The position numbers and the translations under genes were made by a program. Shown here one piece after another: positions 32,579-41,774 of a DNA stretch of 64,000 nucleotides; positions within the stretch are counted from its first letter, which is position 1; every line of letters starts with the position of its first letter. Origin of the DNA: Scytonema hofmannii PCC 7110 (lineage in GTDB: Bacteria; Cyanobacteriota; Cyanobacteriia; Cyanobacteriales; Nostocaceae). The stretch lies in assembly GCF_000346485.2 (NCBI RefSeq), contig NZ_KQ976354.1:10560341-10624340 (forward strand). The letters are read 5' to 3'. The notes below the pieces were generated by a model. It was not told the origin of the DNA. It saw only the letters and a list, made by a program, of their open reading frames with translations, and did not search any database.

Positions 32579-35026
32579 TCAAACATTTGCTGTTGCATCC
32601 TGAAAGCGATTGGATGTTAACGTTGATGATTGAACTCCAGTTAAAATGGCAAGAATTTTCTGAGTGCTACTTTCAAAAATAAACGTGTTGTCAAGGATTT
32701 GAGTTATGGATAACTGAGCGTAAGTTAAACCGCCTACCAACCCAATGATGTCATACTCTTGGAAGTCGTTAATGGTATCAGTACCCTCATTTGAAGACAC
32801 AACAAAAACATCATTGCCTTGTCCTCCTGTAAGGTAATCATTACCTTCTCCTCCCCAAATCAGGTCAAACCCATCGTTACCCCATATCTTATCGTTGCCA
32901 GCATCACCGTATAGCTTGTCGTCTCCGTCGCCGCCAAAGATGAGATCGCTACCATTAGCACCTTTTACCGTATCGTTGTTCTCAGAGGTAACATCGGCTA
33001 CAGATATGATTTCGTCACCGAATACAGTATCTTCGCCCTCGCCAGCATTTATCGTGTCAGAACCCAGTTTGCCGATAATAGTTTCATTCCCTGCTAACCC
33101 AGAGATTTCATCGCTTCCATCAGTTCCTACTAAGGTATTTGGACTAGCATCATTAGCCGCAATAGTGAGAGTCGTTGTGTTGATTGTGCCAACAACCGCA
33201 CCTTGAATAGTGCCAAAGTTAAACACTATTGTTTCGTCGTTCTCTGGTAAGTTATCGGCTTTGATCGTGATATTAAGTTGTTGTGTTAATGCTGTACCTG
33301 TGACTCCGGGATTAAAACTGAGAGTTGTCGGAGCAAAGGAATAGTCATTGTCTGATGTGGCGGTGCTACTTGAACTGATAGCTATAGGAACAGTCACAGT
33401 AGTGGATGGAATGCTATCTAGGGTAACGGGAATAGTCACTGTCGTATCGCTATTACCTTCTGTCTTGTGATAGCTAGCCGCACCAAAACTAACTTTGGAA
33501 GGATAGGGATTAACTTCAAATGCACCAATGTCAACTGTACCGTCAACAATTCGCGGATTGCCTCGTTGATCCGTCGTCAGTACACCCGTATTATCACCTG
33601 CATTAATAGCTGGACTACCTTGAAGTAGGGCATGAGTTAGGGTAGAACCACCGTTATCAGCTAGAGGTGCAAGCAGAGGGTTCGTATTTTGTAAATCACC
33701 TGTTGATGTAAAACCAGCGTCTGTACCGCTTTCTATGTTATGCCCAAAGGATACGATTTTACCATTACCTGGAGCGGCAAAATTTTGTTCGCCATCATCA
33801 TTTTTATTTCCTGCTAAGATAGAATTTTTGATATTTACGGTCAACGTGATGAGATCGATACCACCTCCACCAGCACTTGAAAAGTTATTGTAAATAGTGG
33901 TGTTGGAAATGTTGACAGTACCAGTAGCTATTACATCCGCGATAGCACCTCCACCAAACTTAGCTGTATTACCACTGATAGTACTGTTGGCAATACTGAA
34001 GCCCGTTGCAGCACCAATACCTCCACCTACAACTTGAGCAGTATTCCCACTAATGGTGCTGTTGGAGATCGTTAATGTGCCTTCGTTATAGATACCACCC
34101 CCCGTCTGAGTCACCTGATTGTCACTAATGATGCTATCTGCGATCGCTAATGTGCCTTCGTTATAGATACCCCCACCAAATTCGCTATTTCCATTGGTGA
34201 GAGTCAACCCTTCAATATTGACTGTCTGACCGTTATTAATGGTTAAGATACTGTAATCTCCCCCTGAGTTTCGGCGAATTGTTAAATTTTTCGCCCCTGT
34301 GGAGTTAATAATATTGACGCTATCAGTAAGGTTGGGGAGTGCTGAAGCTAAGTTAACGATCGCACTTGTAGGTAAACTAAAGACAATATCCTGAGTTCCA
34401 GAAGTGCTGTTGGAATTAAGAATTGCTTGTCGTAAAGAACCAACACCACTGTCGTTGGTGTTAGTGACAATAAACTGACTGAGGACTTCACCATAGGCTT
34501 CCATTACCTCAGATTGAAACGCTAGAGATGCTTCAATCGACCCAGTAACAACTTCTAAATTCCAATCCCCGCCCAAAGCAGCATTTCCCGTTAAATCATC
34601 TGATGCAATAATATCGGCACCTGTTAACTGGCTGAGTTGCAGTATAAAAGTTTTTCCCTCCTCCCCAAATGCCACATCGCAACCATAAAGCAAAATATCA
34701 GCATCATCACTTAAAGCCTTTGCCCAATGCTGCAAATCCTTGTCATGGGATTTCAGAGTATCGCTGTTCAGTTGCGTTGAACCCAGTTGCAAACCAGCTT
34801 TTATACCGTGGGAAGTCAAATGAATTGATTTGACGACTCCACCTTCTTTAAGAAAGGGATTGGTTTGTAGGAACTCACTGATTTGTGCAACCCCGTCTTT
34901 TGTTGAATCTAGGATAACGACTTGATGGTCTGACTTAACGCTAGCTATCAAGTTTTGGTAATTGAGAACGGTCGGATCTATAAAAACAAGATTTAATTCT
35001 TGAATATGATTATTTTGTTGTGTCAT
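32579..35026 (-). CDS. Surface or secreted protein: DUF4347, beta-helix, Calx-beta, RTX repeats
   Basis: The 815-residue protein has modules in order. A DUF4347 domain (about 10-165, LVFIDPTVLNYQ, SIHLTSHG, ILLYGCDVAFGEEG) resembles a caspase-like fold. A right-handed beta helix with ISGNTA repeats follows (about 185-415), ending in a choice-of-anchor Q motif (SPAINAGDNTG, DIGAFEV). Then come a Calx-beta domain (about 515-625) and RTX calcium-binding repeats (about 640-760, GGDGDDKLYGDAGNDKIWG). There is no N-terminal signal peptide; RTX repeats suggest type I secretion through a C-terminal signal. Such proteins are common as cyanobacterial exoproteins. No secretion genes lie nearby. Confidence 0.9.
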   Translation of the reverse strand: MTQQNNHIQELNLVFIDPTVLNYQNLIASVKSDHQVVILDSTKDGVAQISEFLQTNPFLKEGGVVKSIHLTSHGIKAGLQLGSTQLNSDTLKSHDKDLQHWAKALSDDADILLYGCDVAFGEEGKTFILQLSQLTGADIIASDDLTGNAALGGDWNLEVVTGSIEASLAFQSEVMEAYGEVLSQFIVTNTNDSGVGSLRQAILNSNSTSGTQDIVFSLPTSAIVNLASALPNLTDSVNIINSTGAKNLTIRRNSGGDYSILTINNGQTVNIEGLTLTNGNSEFGGGIYNEGTLAIADSIISDNQVTQTGGGIYNEGTLTISNSTISGNTAQVVGGGIGAATGFSIANSTISGNTAKFGGGAIADVIATGTVNISNTTIYNNFSSAGGGGIDLITLTVNIKNSILAGNKNDDGEQNFAAPGNGKIVSFGHNIESGTDAGFTSTGDLQNTNPLLAPLADNGGSTLTHALLQGSPAINAGDNTGVLTTDQRGNPRIVDGTVDIGAFEVNPYPSKVSFGAASYHKTEGNSDTTVTIPVTLDSIPSTTVTVPIAISSSSTATSDNDYSFAPTTLSFNPGVTGTALTQQLNITIKADNLPENDETIVFNFGTIQGAVVGTINTTTLTIAANDASPNTLVGTDGSDEISGLAGNETIIGKLGSDTINAGEGEDTVFGDEIISVADVTSENNDTVKGANGSDLIFGGDGDDKLYGDAGNDKIWGNDGFDLIWGGEGNDYLTGGQGNDVFVVSSNEGTDTINDFQEYDIIGLVGGLTYAQLSITQILDNTFIFESSTQKILAILTGVQSSTLTSNRFQDATANV

Positions 35027-35814
35027 GATTACTTTTTCTTAATAAAATAATGCAATACTTATTTTTTTCACTCCACATATCACAATTTATGCTGTGTGCC
35101 AGTTAATAACTAGCGTATCGGTACGGAAAAAAGCATCAAGATTCAATTAAGAGATAGATATTGGTTGAAATGAAGTCCCGGCAAGGTTGTCTTCATCCAA
35201 AATCCAAAATTATGACTTGTTGGAAGGCGCTAAAGAGGAATTGGGGACTTCCAAGAAATAATTCTCCATCTTGTGGGGCGGGCGTCCTCGCCTGCTTTCC
35301 AAGTGCTGAGGCTTGCCTGCTTTCCAAGTGCTGAGGCTTGCCTGCTTTCCAAGTGCTGAGGCTTGCCTGCTTTCCAAGTGCTGACGGGCGAGACGCCCGT
35401 ACCACAAGAGATATTTGAAGACTTTTTTATTTGGAAGTCCCTTGGGAACAAGACGATAGGCGGTGAGTGCGATTAATTTTTGTATCAATAATGCCCAAAA
35501 TCCTGAATTCCTCACAACTTCCTCACAACGATCTCCTAAATTTTGAATGAGAGCGGAAAATTGTTGCAATTTATACGGCTTATCAACTGTGAATAAAAAG
35601 GTTGGTAATGAGGATGATGCAAGCTAGAAAGCCTAATTGGCTCTTAATTACAAAGAATATTTATTCTGAGGATAGGGGTTCTGGTAGGAAATCCATATTT
35701 AGTATAAAAAAAGAGTAGTGTTCCGCTTGCCATTTACGAAAATCTAAGGTATTTGCAAGGCGCAAAGTCCGAAAGAAAAGCTTTGCGACGAGTCCGCCTT
35801 GGTATGAAACTTTT
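35027..35814. other. Intergenic region with tandem repeats; possible decayed gene
   Basis: No intact gene is supported. On the minus strand about 55 codons from 35569 down (MQQFSALIQNLGDRCEEVVR) look protein-like, but the frame then enters a 25-base tandem repeat and loses meaning. The region also holds GGCGGGCGTCCTCGCC and GGGCGAGACGCCCG palindromic segments around the repeat. Confidence 0.5.
35290..35384. repeat. 25-bp tandem repeat, 3.8 copies
   Basis: Units start at 35290, 35315, 35340 and 35365, each beginning GCCTGCTTTCCAAGTGCTGA. The last is partial. They are essentially identical and sit between two GC-rich palindromic segments. Confidence 0.95.
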
Positions 35815-38800
35815 TCAAGAATTCCTCAGCTGGTCACTTACCTTAAATGTCCGAACGGTGGCTTGCAATTGCTGGGAAATATCGACTGTCTTTTGTAAAG
35901 ATGAAGAAACTTGACGTGAAGAATTGCTAGTCATTTCTGAGACTTTGGCAATTTCTTGGATCAAATTCGAGACTTCTTTGGAGGTTTGTACCTGAGAGAC
36001 TGTCGCCGTAGAAATGGAATGTACCAATAGATCGATTTGGCGACACACATCTAAAATATGATTCAAACTTTGTTTGGTATTTTGAACGAGACGAGTTCCT
36101 TCAACGACCTGTGTTGTCCCCAACTCCATGGCTTTGACAACTTGGCTGGTTTCACGTTGGATATTAGCCACAATTTCTTCGATTTCGGAAGTCGCCGCAG
36201 TACTTTGCGCTGCCAGTACAGTGATTTCTTCAGCAATGACGGCAAAACCTTGAGCATCTTCACCTGCACGATTCGCTTCAATACCAGTGTTAATAGCGAG
36301 CAAGTTGGTTTGCATCGCTATTTGGTTGATTAATCCTACGACGCGAGAGATTTGTTGTGAAGATTCACCAAGTCTTTTGACTTTTTTGGCAGTTTCTCCT
36401 ACGGTTTCTCGCAAGGACAGAATATTTTCTACTGTCAAATCCATTGCTATACCACCAGTTTCAGCTGCATGATAGGCAGTCCGAGCAACTTCTGCGGCTT
36501 GTTTAGCACTTTTTGATACGGCTGTAATGGAGAGCTTCATTTGGTCAATAGTATCTAGGGTATGACCGATTTCTTTGGTTTGTTTGAGCGATTGCGTTGC
36601 TAATTGACTCATGGCTCCAGAATTCTCTGCGATCGCCGCATTCACTTCAGTCGCAGCCACTTTCACTTGAATCACAATTTCTCGCAAATTCTCCAGTATA
36701 GAGTTAAAAAAGTCAGCTACAGTGCCAATTTCTCCGGAGGTAACATCAGCGCGTACAGTCAAATCGCCTCTAGATGCAGCTTCTACATCATCAATAAGTT
36801 TTAGCAATTGTAGTTGCAGCCTTTCTTTTTGTTGACGTTGTTCTCTAGAGACTTGTTCTGCTGTCAAACGTCCTTTTTCTGCTTGAGCTAAAAGATTGGT
36901 TCTCTCCAAAGCTAAGCCCACAATTCTGACAAATTGCTCAAACAAATCTACTTCGGATTGCTGCCACAGACGCGGTTGCGAACATTGATGGGCAATTAAT
37001 AAACCAAACAATTTGTCACCCAGTAGAATGGGGGCTACTAAATTGGCTTTCACCTCAAAGGTTTCTAGTTGTTGAATGTAACATTCAGATAAATTTGCTT
37101 GATAAATATTGCTAATTGCTACAACACGACCTTGTTGATACTTTTCGGCATAATCTTTTAAACAAGGATCTGAAATCTCTGCCCCAAGAAAACAAGACCA
37201 ACCATCTGCAACTGATTCTGCAATAACGCTTCCTTGAAAATTTTCATCTATCTTGTAAATGACAGTTCGATCTGCCTTCAAAGCTTTTCGGATAGTTTGA
37301 ACTGCAAAATTGTAAATTTCTTGTGAGTTGTGAGTGTTAGACAAGTGAATAGCAAGGTCTTTCAATGTTTGTGTCACTTCCAACAAACTCACTCGTTCTA
37401 AAGTCAATCCTACTTGAATTGCCAACTGCCTTAAAAAATTAATTTCGTAGGGTTGCCACAAATGAGGTTCTTGGCAGTGATGGGCAATTAAAAATCCAAA
37501 GATGTAATTGTCTTTGATAATTGGGGTGACTAAATTTGCTTTGATTTGCAATCGTTTTAACAACTTGAGGTGGTCGAAGGAAAAGCCTGCTTCCAAAACA
37601 TTATTAGTAGCCAATACGCGACCTTTGCTATAAGCTTCTATGATTTCTCGGTCAATACAACTATCTTCAATTGTCTTTTGTAAAGCAACAGGGAAGCCTA
37701 AATCTACTGACTCAGCTATAACTTTTCCACCTCCTTCGGTGTAAAATTGATAAATAACAACTCGGTCGGCTTTGAGAGCAATTCTTGCTTCTTTAACTGT
37801 TGTGTTAAACAATTCTGCTGAATCTAATGACTGACGAATTGAAAGCAAGACATTTGTAAAAACTTTTAAGCGTTCGGCTTCCTCAGTTTGTTCTTGTAAC
37901 AGAAGTTGCAGTTGATCTGCCATTAGATTAATGTTAGAACCCAAGATGGCAAGTTCATCTTTGCCTTCAATAGCAATTCGGGTATCAAGATTCCCCTGTC
38001 CTAATTTCTTGACAGCTGTACTAGCAGTTACAATTGGATACACGAGCCGGTTAGCAAAAATGGCTGAAATTCCCCCAACAATCAATGCTGTTACTAATGT
38101 TCCAATCTGGAAGACTAGCAATAAATCTCTTTGTGCGGCTAGGGCTGTTGCTGGATTTGTACTTAAAACAAGTTTCCATTTCAAATCTGGCAACTTTTCT
38201 AGTTTTTGCCAAGGGACATAAGTTATAAGTTCCTCGACATTTTCTTGTTTGTTAAAAAGAATTGCTGTTGTCACTTTTTCGCTGTCAGACATCTGCTTCC
38301 AGTTAGGAATTTTATCTCGTGCATATTTACCGACAGAGGCTCCATCTCTACACAAGAAAATTCTCCCATAAGTATCTACTAAATGGTAATTATCCTGACT
38401 TGTTTGTGTGGTGAAAACAACAGATTCTAAATATTTTAAAGGGATAATCGCTCGGATAATATGAAGAATTTCTCCTGTATTGTTTTTGATAGGCAATGCT
38501 AAATATATTTTGCCCAATTCTGGATCTTTTGTTTCTATAGGCTGACTAATGTAAGGCGATCGCGTTTTGAGGACTGCTTGAAAATAGTTCTCATTTTTTT
38601 GATTGGAAATTAACTGCCCTTTTGATGCTGCGATCGCATTCCCATTAATATCCAGTATGGCAATACTCTCATAGCTTTTTTCACTGTCTAGATAATCATT
38701 TAGTTTTGTTTCTATCTGCGTGCGGTTTATCCCTTCATTGAATTTCCCATTTGACAGAGATATTAGCTGAGCGATGATTTGAAGATTGTCATAACTTCTC

Positions 38801-39030
38801 AGCATAAATCTGTTGGCGCTGTCTGCTAGCAACCTAGCTTTATCTTGCTTGTTATTGGATATCTCTCTTGTTGTTGATTGGTTGACCATTTGGTAGGTTA
38901 GCATTCCAATAACGAACACTGGCAAAGTACCGATAGCAAAAGCAAAAGCGATCGCTTTTGTCCGTAAACTTGCACGTTGGAACCAAGAAGTCAAACGACG
39001 GGCGTAAAAATCTGGCCTGTTGGTCTGCAT
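35815..39030 (-). CDS. PixJ-like methyl-accepting chemoreceptor with two GAF domains, one dual-cysteine
   Basis: This 1071-residue receptor has TM1 (about 27-48), a periplasmic Cache-like sensor (49-300), TM2 (about 305-327), HAMP (328-380), GAF1 (about 395-545), GAF2 (about 555-712), a second HAMP-like part (735-790) and a C-terminal MCP signalling domain (about 800-1060, tip region VGLINQIAMQTNLLAINTGI). GAF2 keeps both cysteines used by DXCF-type cyanobacteriochromes: Cys623 in DPCL and Cys650 in SECY. In GAF1 the second position is Asp486 (FSFDH), so it should not bind bilin. This mirrors PixJ, where one GAF is degenerate. It may be a phototaxis receptor; bilin binding is not proven by sequence alone. 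It lies downstream of a CheY-like gene. Confidence 0.92.
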   Translation of the reverse strand: MQTNRPDFYARRLTSWFQRASLRTKAIAFAFAIGTLPVFVIGMLTYQMVNQSTTREISNNKQDKARLLADSANRFMLRSYDNLQIIAQLISLSNGKFNEGINRTQIETKLNDYLDSEKSYESIAILDINGNAIAASKGQLISNQKNENYFQAVLKTRSPYISQPIETKDPELGKIYLALPIKNNTGEILHIIRAIIPLKYLESVVFTTQTSQDNYHLVDTYGRIFLCRDGASVGKYARDKIPNWKQMSDSEKVTTAILFNKQENVEELITYVPWQKLEKLPDLKWKLVLSTNPATALAAQRDLLLVFQIGTLVTALIVGGISAIFANRLVYPIVTASTAVKKLGQGNLDTRIAIEGKDELAILGSNINLMADQLQLLLQEQTEEAERLKVFTNVLLSIRQSLDSAELFNTTVKEARIALKADRVVIYQFYTEGGGKVIAESVDLGFPVALQKTIEDSCIDREIIEAYSKGRVLATNNVLEAGFSFDHLKLLKRLQIKANLVTPIIKDNYIFGFLIAHHCQEPHLWQPYEINFLRQLAIQVGLTLERVSLLEVTQTLKDLAIHLSNTHNSQEIYNFAVQTIRKALKADRTVIYKIDENFQGSVIAESVADGWSCFLGAEISDPCLKDYAEKYQQGRVVAISNIYQANLSECYIQQLETFEVKANLVAPILLGDKLFGLLIAHQCSQPRLWQQSEVDLFEQFVRIVGLALERTNLLAQAEKGRLTAEQVSREQRQQKERLQLQLLKLIDDVEAASRGDLTVRADVTSGEIGTVADFFNSILENLREIVIQVKVAATEVNAAIAENSGAMSQLATQSLKQTKEIGHTLDTIDQMKLSITAVSKSAKQAAEVARTAYHAAETGGIAMDLTVENILSLRETVGETAKKVKRLGESSQQISRVVGLINQIAMQTNLLAINTGIEANRAGEDAQGFAVIAEEITVLAAQSTAATSEIEEIVANIQRETSQVVKAMELGTTQVVEGTRLVQNTKQSLNHILDVCRQIDLLVHSISTATVSQVQTSKEVSNLIQEIAKVSEMTSNSSRQVSSSLQKTVDISQQLQATVRTFKVSDQLRNS

Positions 39031-39341
39031 ATCATTGTTTTCCTTTAATCTGCCAACTTCTCTGCCATAAGGAGGATGTTTTTTAAAGTCGCGATCGCGA
39101 TACTAGATGCTATAAGGGAAATAGTGAGTACTTGTTTCAGCAATAGTTCTTCAAGCCAATACTGTCTGAGTTGTGAACTTTTCAGGACAAAAATTGCAAT
39201 CTATACACAGGCGTTGCTTGTTAACAATTATTCTCATAATCAGTTTAAAAAAGTAGCTTACTCAAGAAAGGGCAAAATGCGGGTCGTACATAATTTAAAA
39301 ATATACAAAGAAAATGAGGAAATTCTGAGGACTACGCTTTA
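39031..39341. other. Spacer upstream of the chemoreceptor gene
   Basis: No gene is supported. An 89-codon plus-strand frame lacks domain features. The region should hold the promoter of the receptor. Confidence 0.5.
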
Positions 39342-39722
39342 TTAGCTACTCCACTTAAGTATGTTAGCGATCTGATGTGAAAGCTTTAAAGGGTCGAATG
39401 GTTTAGTTATAACCCCCGCAACCCCTAACTTGGTAAATCGCTCTAAGTCAAGCTTCTGGGCTTTAGCAGTGAGTAAGATAACTGGAATTTTTTGGGTCAC
39501 CGGATGACTTTGCAATGTATCAAAGAGTGCTAAACCATTTATATCTGGCATCATGACATCAAGTAAAATAGCATCAGGTTGCTCAGTTTCCGCTTTTCTC
39601 AATCCCTCAATACCAGATAAAGATGTTAGCACTTGCCAACGTCCTATTTTTTCTAAGCTAGCCCTAATCACAGTACACAAATTTTTTTCGTCATCAATAA
39701 TCAAAATGCGCTTCGCTGACAT
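39342..39722 (-). CDS. CheY-like single-domain response regulator
   Basis: The 126-residue receiver has the acidic pair in ILIIDDEKNLCTV, the phospho-acceptor Asp in AILLDVMMPDING, the switch Thr in VILLTAKAQ and Lys in GVITKPFDP. It has no output domain. Its start lies four bases after the stop of the PAS kinase, so the two are almost certainly cotranscribed and a phosphotransfer pair. It may also link to the chemoreceptor downstream. Confidence 0.93.
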   Translation of the reverse strand: MSAKRILIIDDEKNLCTVIRASLEKIGRWQVLTSLSGIEGLRKAETEQPDAILLDVMMPDINGLALFDTLQSHPVTQKIPVILLTAKAQKLDLERFTKLGVAGVITKPFDPLKLSHQIANILKWSS

Positions 39723-39726
39723 AAAT

Positions 39727-41733
39727 TTAACCTTCGTGCGGGGATAATTTAGGAATTGTGAAGTAAAAAACGCTACCTTTTCCTAAAACACTTTCCGCCC
39801 AGATTTTACCACCATGTTGCTGTACAATGAAGCGACAGATAGCTAAGCCCAAACCGATTCCTCCGTTTTGGCGCGAGTCGCTAGCATCAACTTGTTGAAA
39901 CCTTTCAAAAATAGCCTCTAGCTTATCTTGAGGAATACCCCGTCCCCAATCTTGAACTTTAAATAAAACGCAATCTGGTAAATCTTTAGCACTCAAGATA
40001 ACCTGACTGTTTGGGGGTGAAAATTTAATTGCGTTACTCACTAAATTGATGAGAGTTTGAAGAATTTGGTCTGGATCTGCCCATATCTGTACAGAAACAG
40101 GCAAGATAGAGAGGGTGATGTTGCTTTCTACTGCGAGAGATTGTAAGGTTTCTACGGACTGTCGCATGAGTGCGCTAGCGTCACACTGCTGTTTGACTAA
40201 AATGGCTTTGTTGGATTCCAGGCGTTCTAAATCTAGAATGTTATCAACCAATCTAACTAAACGTTCTGTATCGCTAGTGGCGATGGTTAGCATTTGTTGG
40301 ACAACTTCCGGTTGATCGTTGAAGACTCCAGCAGCAAGAAGCCCCAAAGAACCGCGAATTGATGCAAGAGGCGTGCGAAGTTCGTGGCTGACAATTGAGA
40401 TAAATTCATTTTTCATTTTCTCAATTGCTCGATCTTCCGTAATATCTTCTATTGTGCCAACATGACCTATCAGTTCGCCTAACTCGGAAATTATTGGAAC
40501 TGAGTTCATGTGGCAAAATCGTATCGTTCCATCCCGATGAAGAGATCGAAACTCGCAAGAAAATTCCTGGGGCGCTGCTACTGTTGCATTCCACTGAGGC
40601 ATGATGATATCTAAGTCTTCAGGATGAATAAACTGCATCCAGCCATTCCCCAAACCATCTTCTAAAGTAAAGCCGCCAATGGTCTGACAGCAGGGATTTG
40701 AGTAAATATTTTTTCCTTGTGGATCGGCTTTAAAAATACCTACAGGTGCAAACTCGCAGAGAGAACGAAACAAAGTTTCACTACGCCGTAAGGCAAGTTC
40801 TACGCGTTGACGTTCGTAGAGTTCTGCTTGCAGTTGTTGATAGAGTTGTTGTAAGGTTGATTGAGAAGTGTCTAGCTCGTAAGTTCGTTGTTGAACTCGC
40901 ATTTCTAGTTTTTCATTAAGTTGCTGAAGGCTGGCTTCTGCTTGTTTGAGATCGCTAATGTCCTGTGCAATCCCCACTAAGCATTTAACTTGCTCGAGCT
41001 CATCCCTAATTGTATACCCCCGGTCTCGAATCCACCTCACCGTTCCATCAGGAAGGATGATACGATACTCCTTATCAAAATCTCCTTCAACAATTCTGTC
41101 ATAAAAAACCGTTTTCACATACTCTCGCTCTTCGGGATGAATGCTATCTATCCATTCTTGACTATTGGCGTACAAGCTTTCCCTCTTGCGTCCCCAGATT
41201 TTTTTGTATGCGGGACTAATATATAAGACTTGGGAATTTGTTGCATTTGAAATCCAAAAAACATCCTGGATAGTTTCCGCTAGCAGTCGAAATCTCTCCT
41301 CACTTTCTTTCAGTGCAACTTCTGCTTGCTTTCTCTCAGTAATCTCCATAACAGTTCCCAGCATTCGTACTGCTTGAGCTTCATCGTTATAGACACATTT
41401 TCCTTTCGATTCTATCCAATGGATGCTACGATCCGGCCAAATAACGCGGAATTCTTGATGAAAATCATACCCCGGAGTACAAGCTTGATACGAAGCTGAA
41501 ATCACTTTTTCTCTGTCATCTGGATGAATACAATCAAGAACAGCGTTGTAAGTTCCTAGAAAAGTTCCCGGTGGTAACCCAAACAATCGTTCGTGACCGA
41601 TTGACCAAATAACATGGTTAGTCAGCAAATCCCAGTCCCAAATGCCCATATTAGCTGCTTCTAGAGCTAGGGTAAGTTGTTCATTAATCTTCGCTAATTC
41701 TGTACAATTACACATAAGTTTGTCACTGGTCAC
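39727..41733 (-). CDS. PAS-containing sensor histidine kinase
   Basis: The 668-residue cytoplasmic kinase has three PAS/PAC units (about 18-135, 145-268 and 325-445, each with IHPDDREKV- or IHPEEREYV-like PAS core and PAC end), a coiled coil between the second and third (about 270-320), then HisKA with the phospho-His in EFISIVSHELRTPLASIRGS and the ATPase domain (LINLVSNAIKFSPP, DWGRGIPQDKLEAIF, GGIGLGLAICR). There is no membrane segment. It is encoded between a multi-domain regulator and a CheY-like protein on the same strand, forming a likely phosphorelay. PAS ligands cannot be read from the sequence. Confidence 0.95.
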   Translation of the reverse strand: MTSDKLMCNCTELAKINEQLTLALEAANMGIWDWDLLTNHVIWSIGHERLFGLPPGTFLGTYNAVLDCIHPDDREKVISASYQACTPGYDFHQEFRVIWPDRSIHWIESKGKCVYNDEAQAVRMLGTVMEITERKQAEVALKESEERFRLLAETIQDVFWISNATNSQVLYISPAYKKIWGRKRESLYANSQEWIDSIHPEEREYVKTVFYDRIVEGDFDKEYRIILPDGTVRWIRDRGYTIRDELEQVKCLVGIAQDISDLKQAEASLQQLNEKLEMRVQQRTYELDTSQSTLQQLYQQLQAELYERQRVELALRRSETLFRSLCEFAPVGIFKADPQGKNIYSNPCCQTIGGFTLEDGLGNGWMQFIHPEDLDIIMPQWNATVAAPQEFSCEFRSLHRDGTIRFCHMNSVPIISELGELIGHVGTIEDITEDRAIEKMKNEFISIVSHELRTPLASIRGSLGLLAAGVFNDQPEVVQQMLTIATSDTERLVRLVDNILDLERLESNKAILVKQQCDASALMRQSVETLQSLAVESNITLSILPVSVQIWADPDQILQTLINLVSNAIKFSPPNSQVILSAKDLPDCVLFKVQDWGRGIPQDKLEAIFERFQQVDASDSRQNGGIGLGLAICRFIVQQHGGKIWAESVLGKGSVFYFTIPKLSPHEG

Positions 41734-41774
41734 TGGTCACTGGTCACTGGTCACTGGTCACTGGTCACTGGTCA
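41727..41774. repeat. CACTGGT heptamer array
   Basis: Seven nearly identical CACTGGT units fill the short gap between the regulator and kinase genes and reach into both coding ends. Confidence 0.9.

Noticed and set aside
35193-35569. Three overlapping minus-strand frames of 70-119 codons
   Set aside because: They are created by the 25-bp tandem repeat, which is read in several frames. Only the first about 55 residues of one frame look protein-like, not enough for a gene.
39076-39345. 89-codon plus-strand frame
   Set aside because: No domain and no ribosome-binding site; it lies in the promoter spacer of the chemoreceptor.
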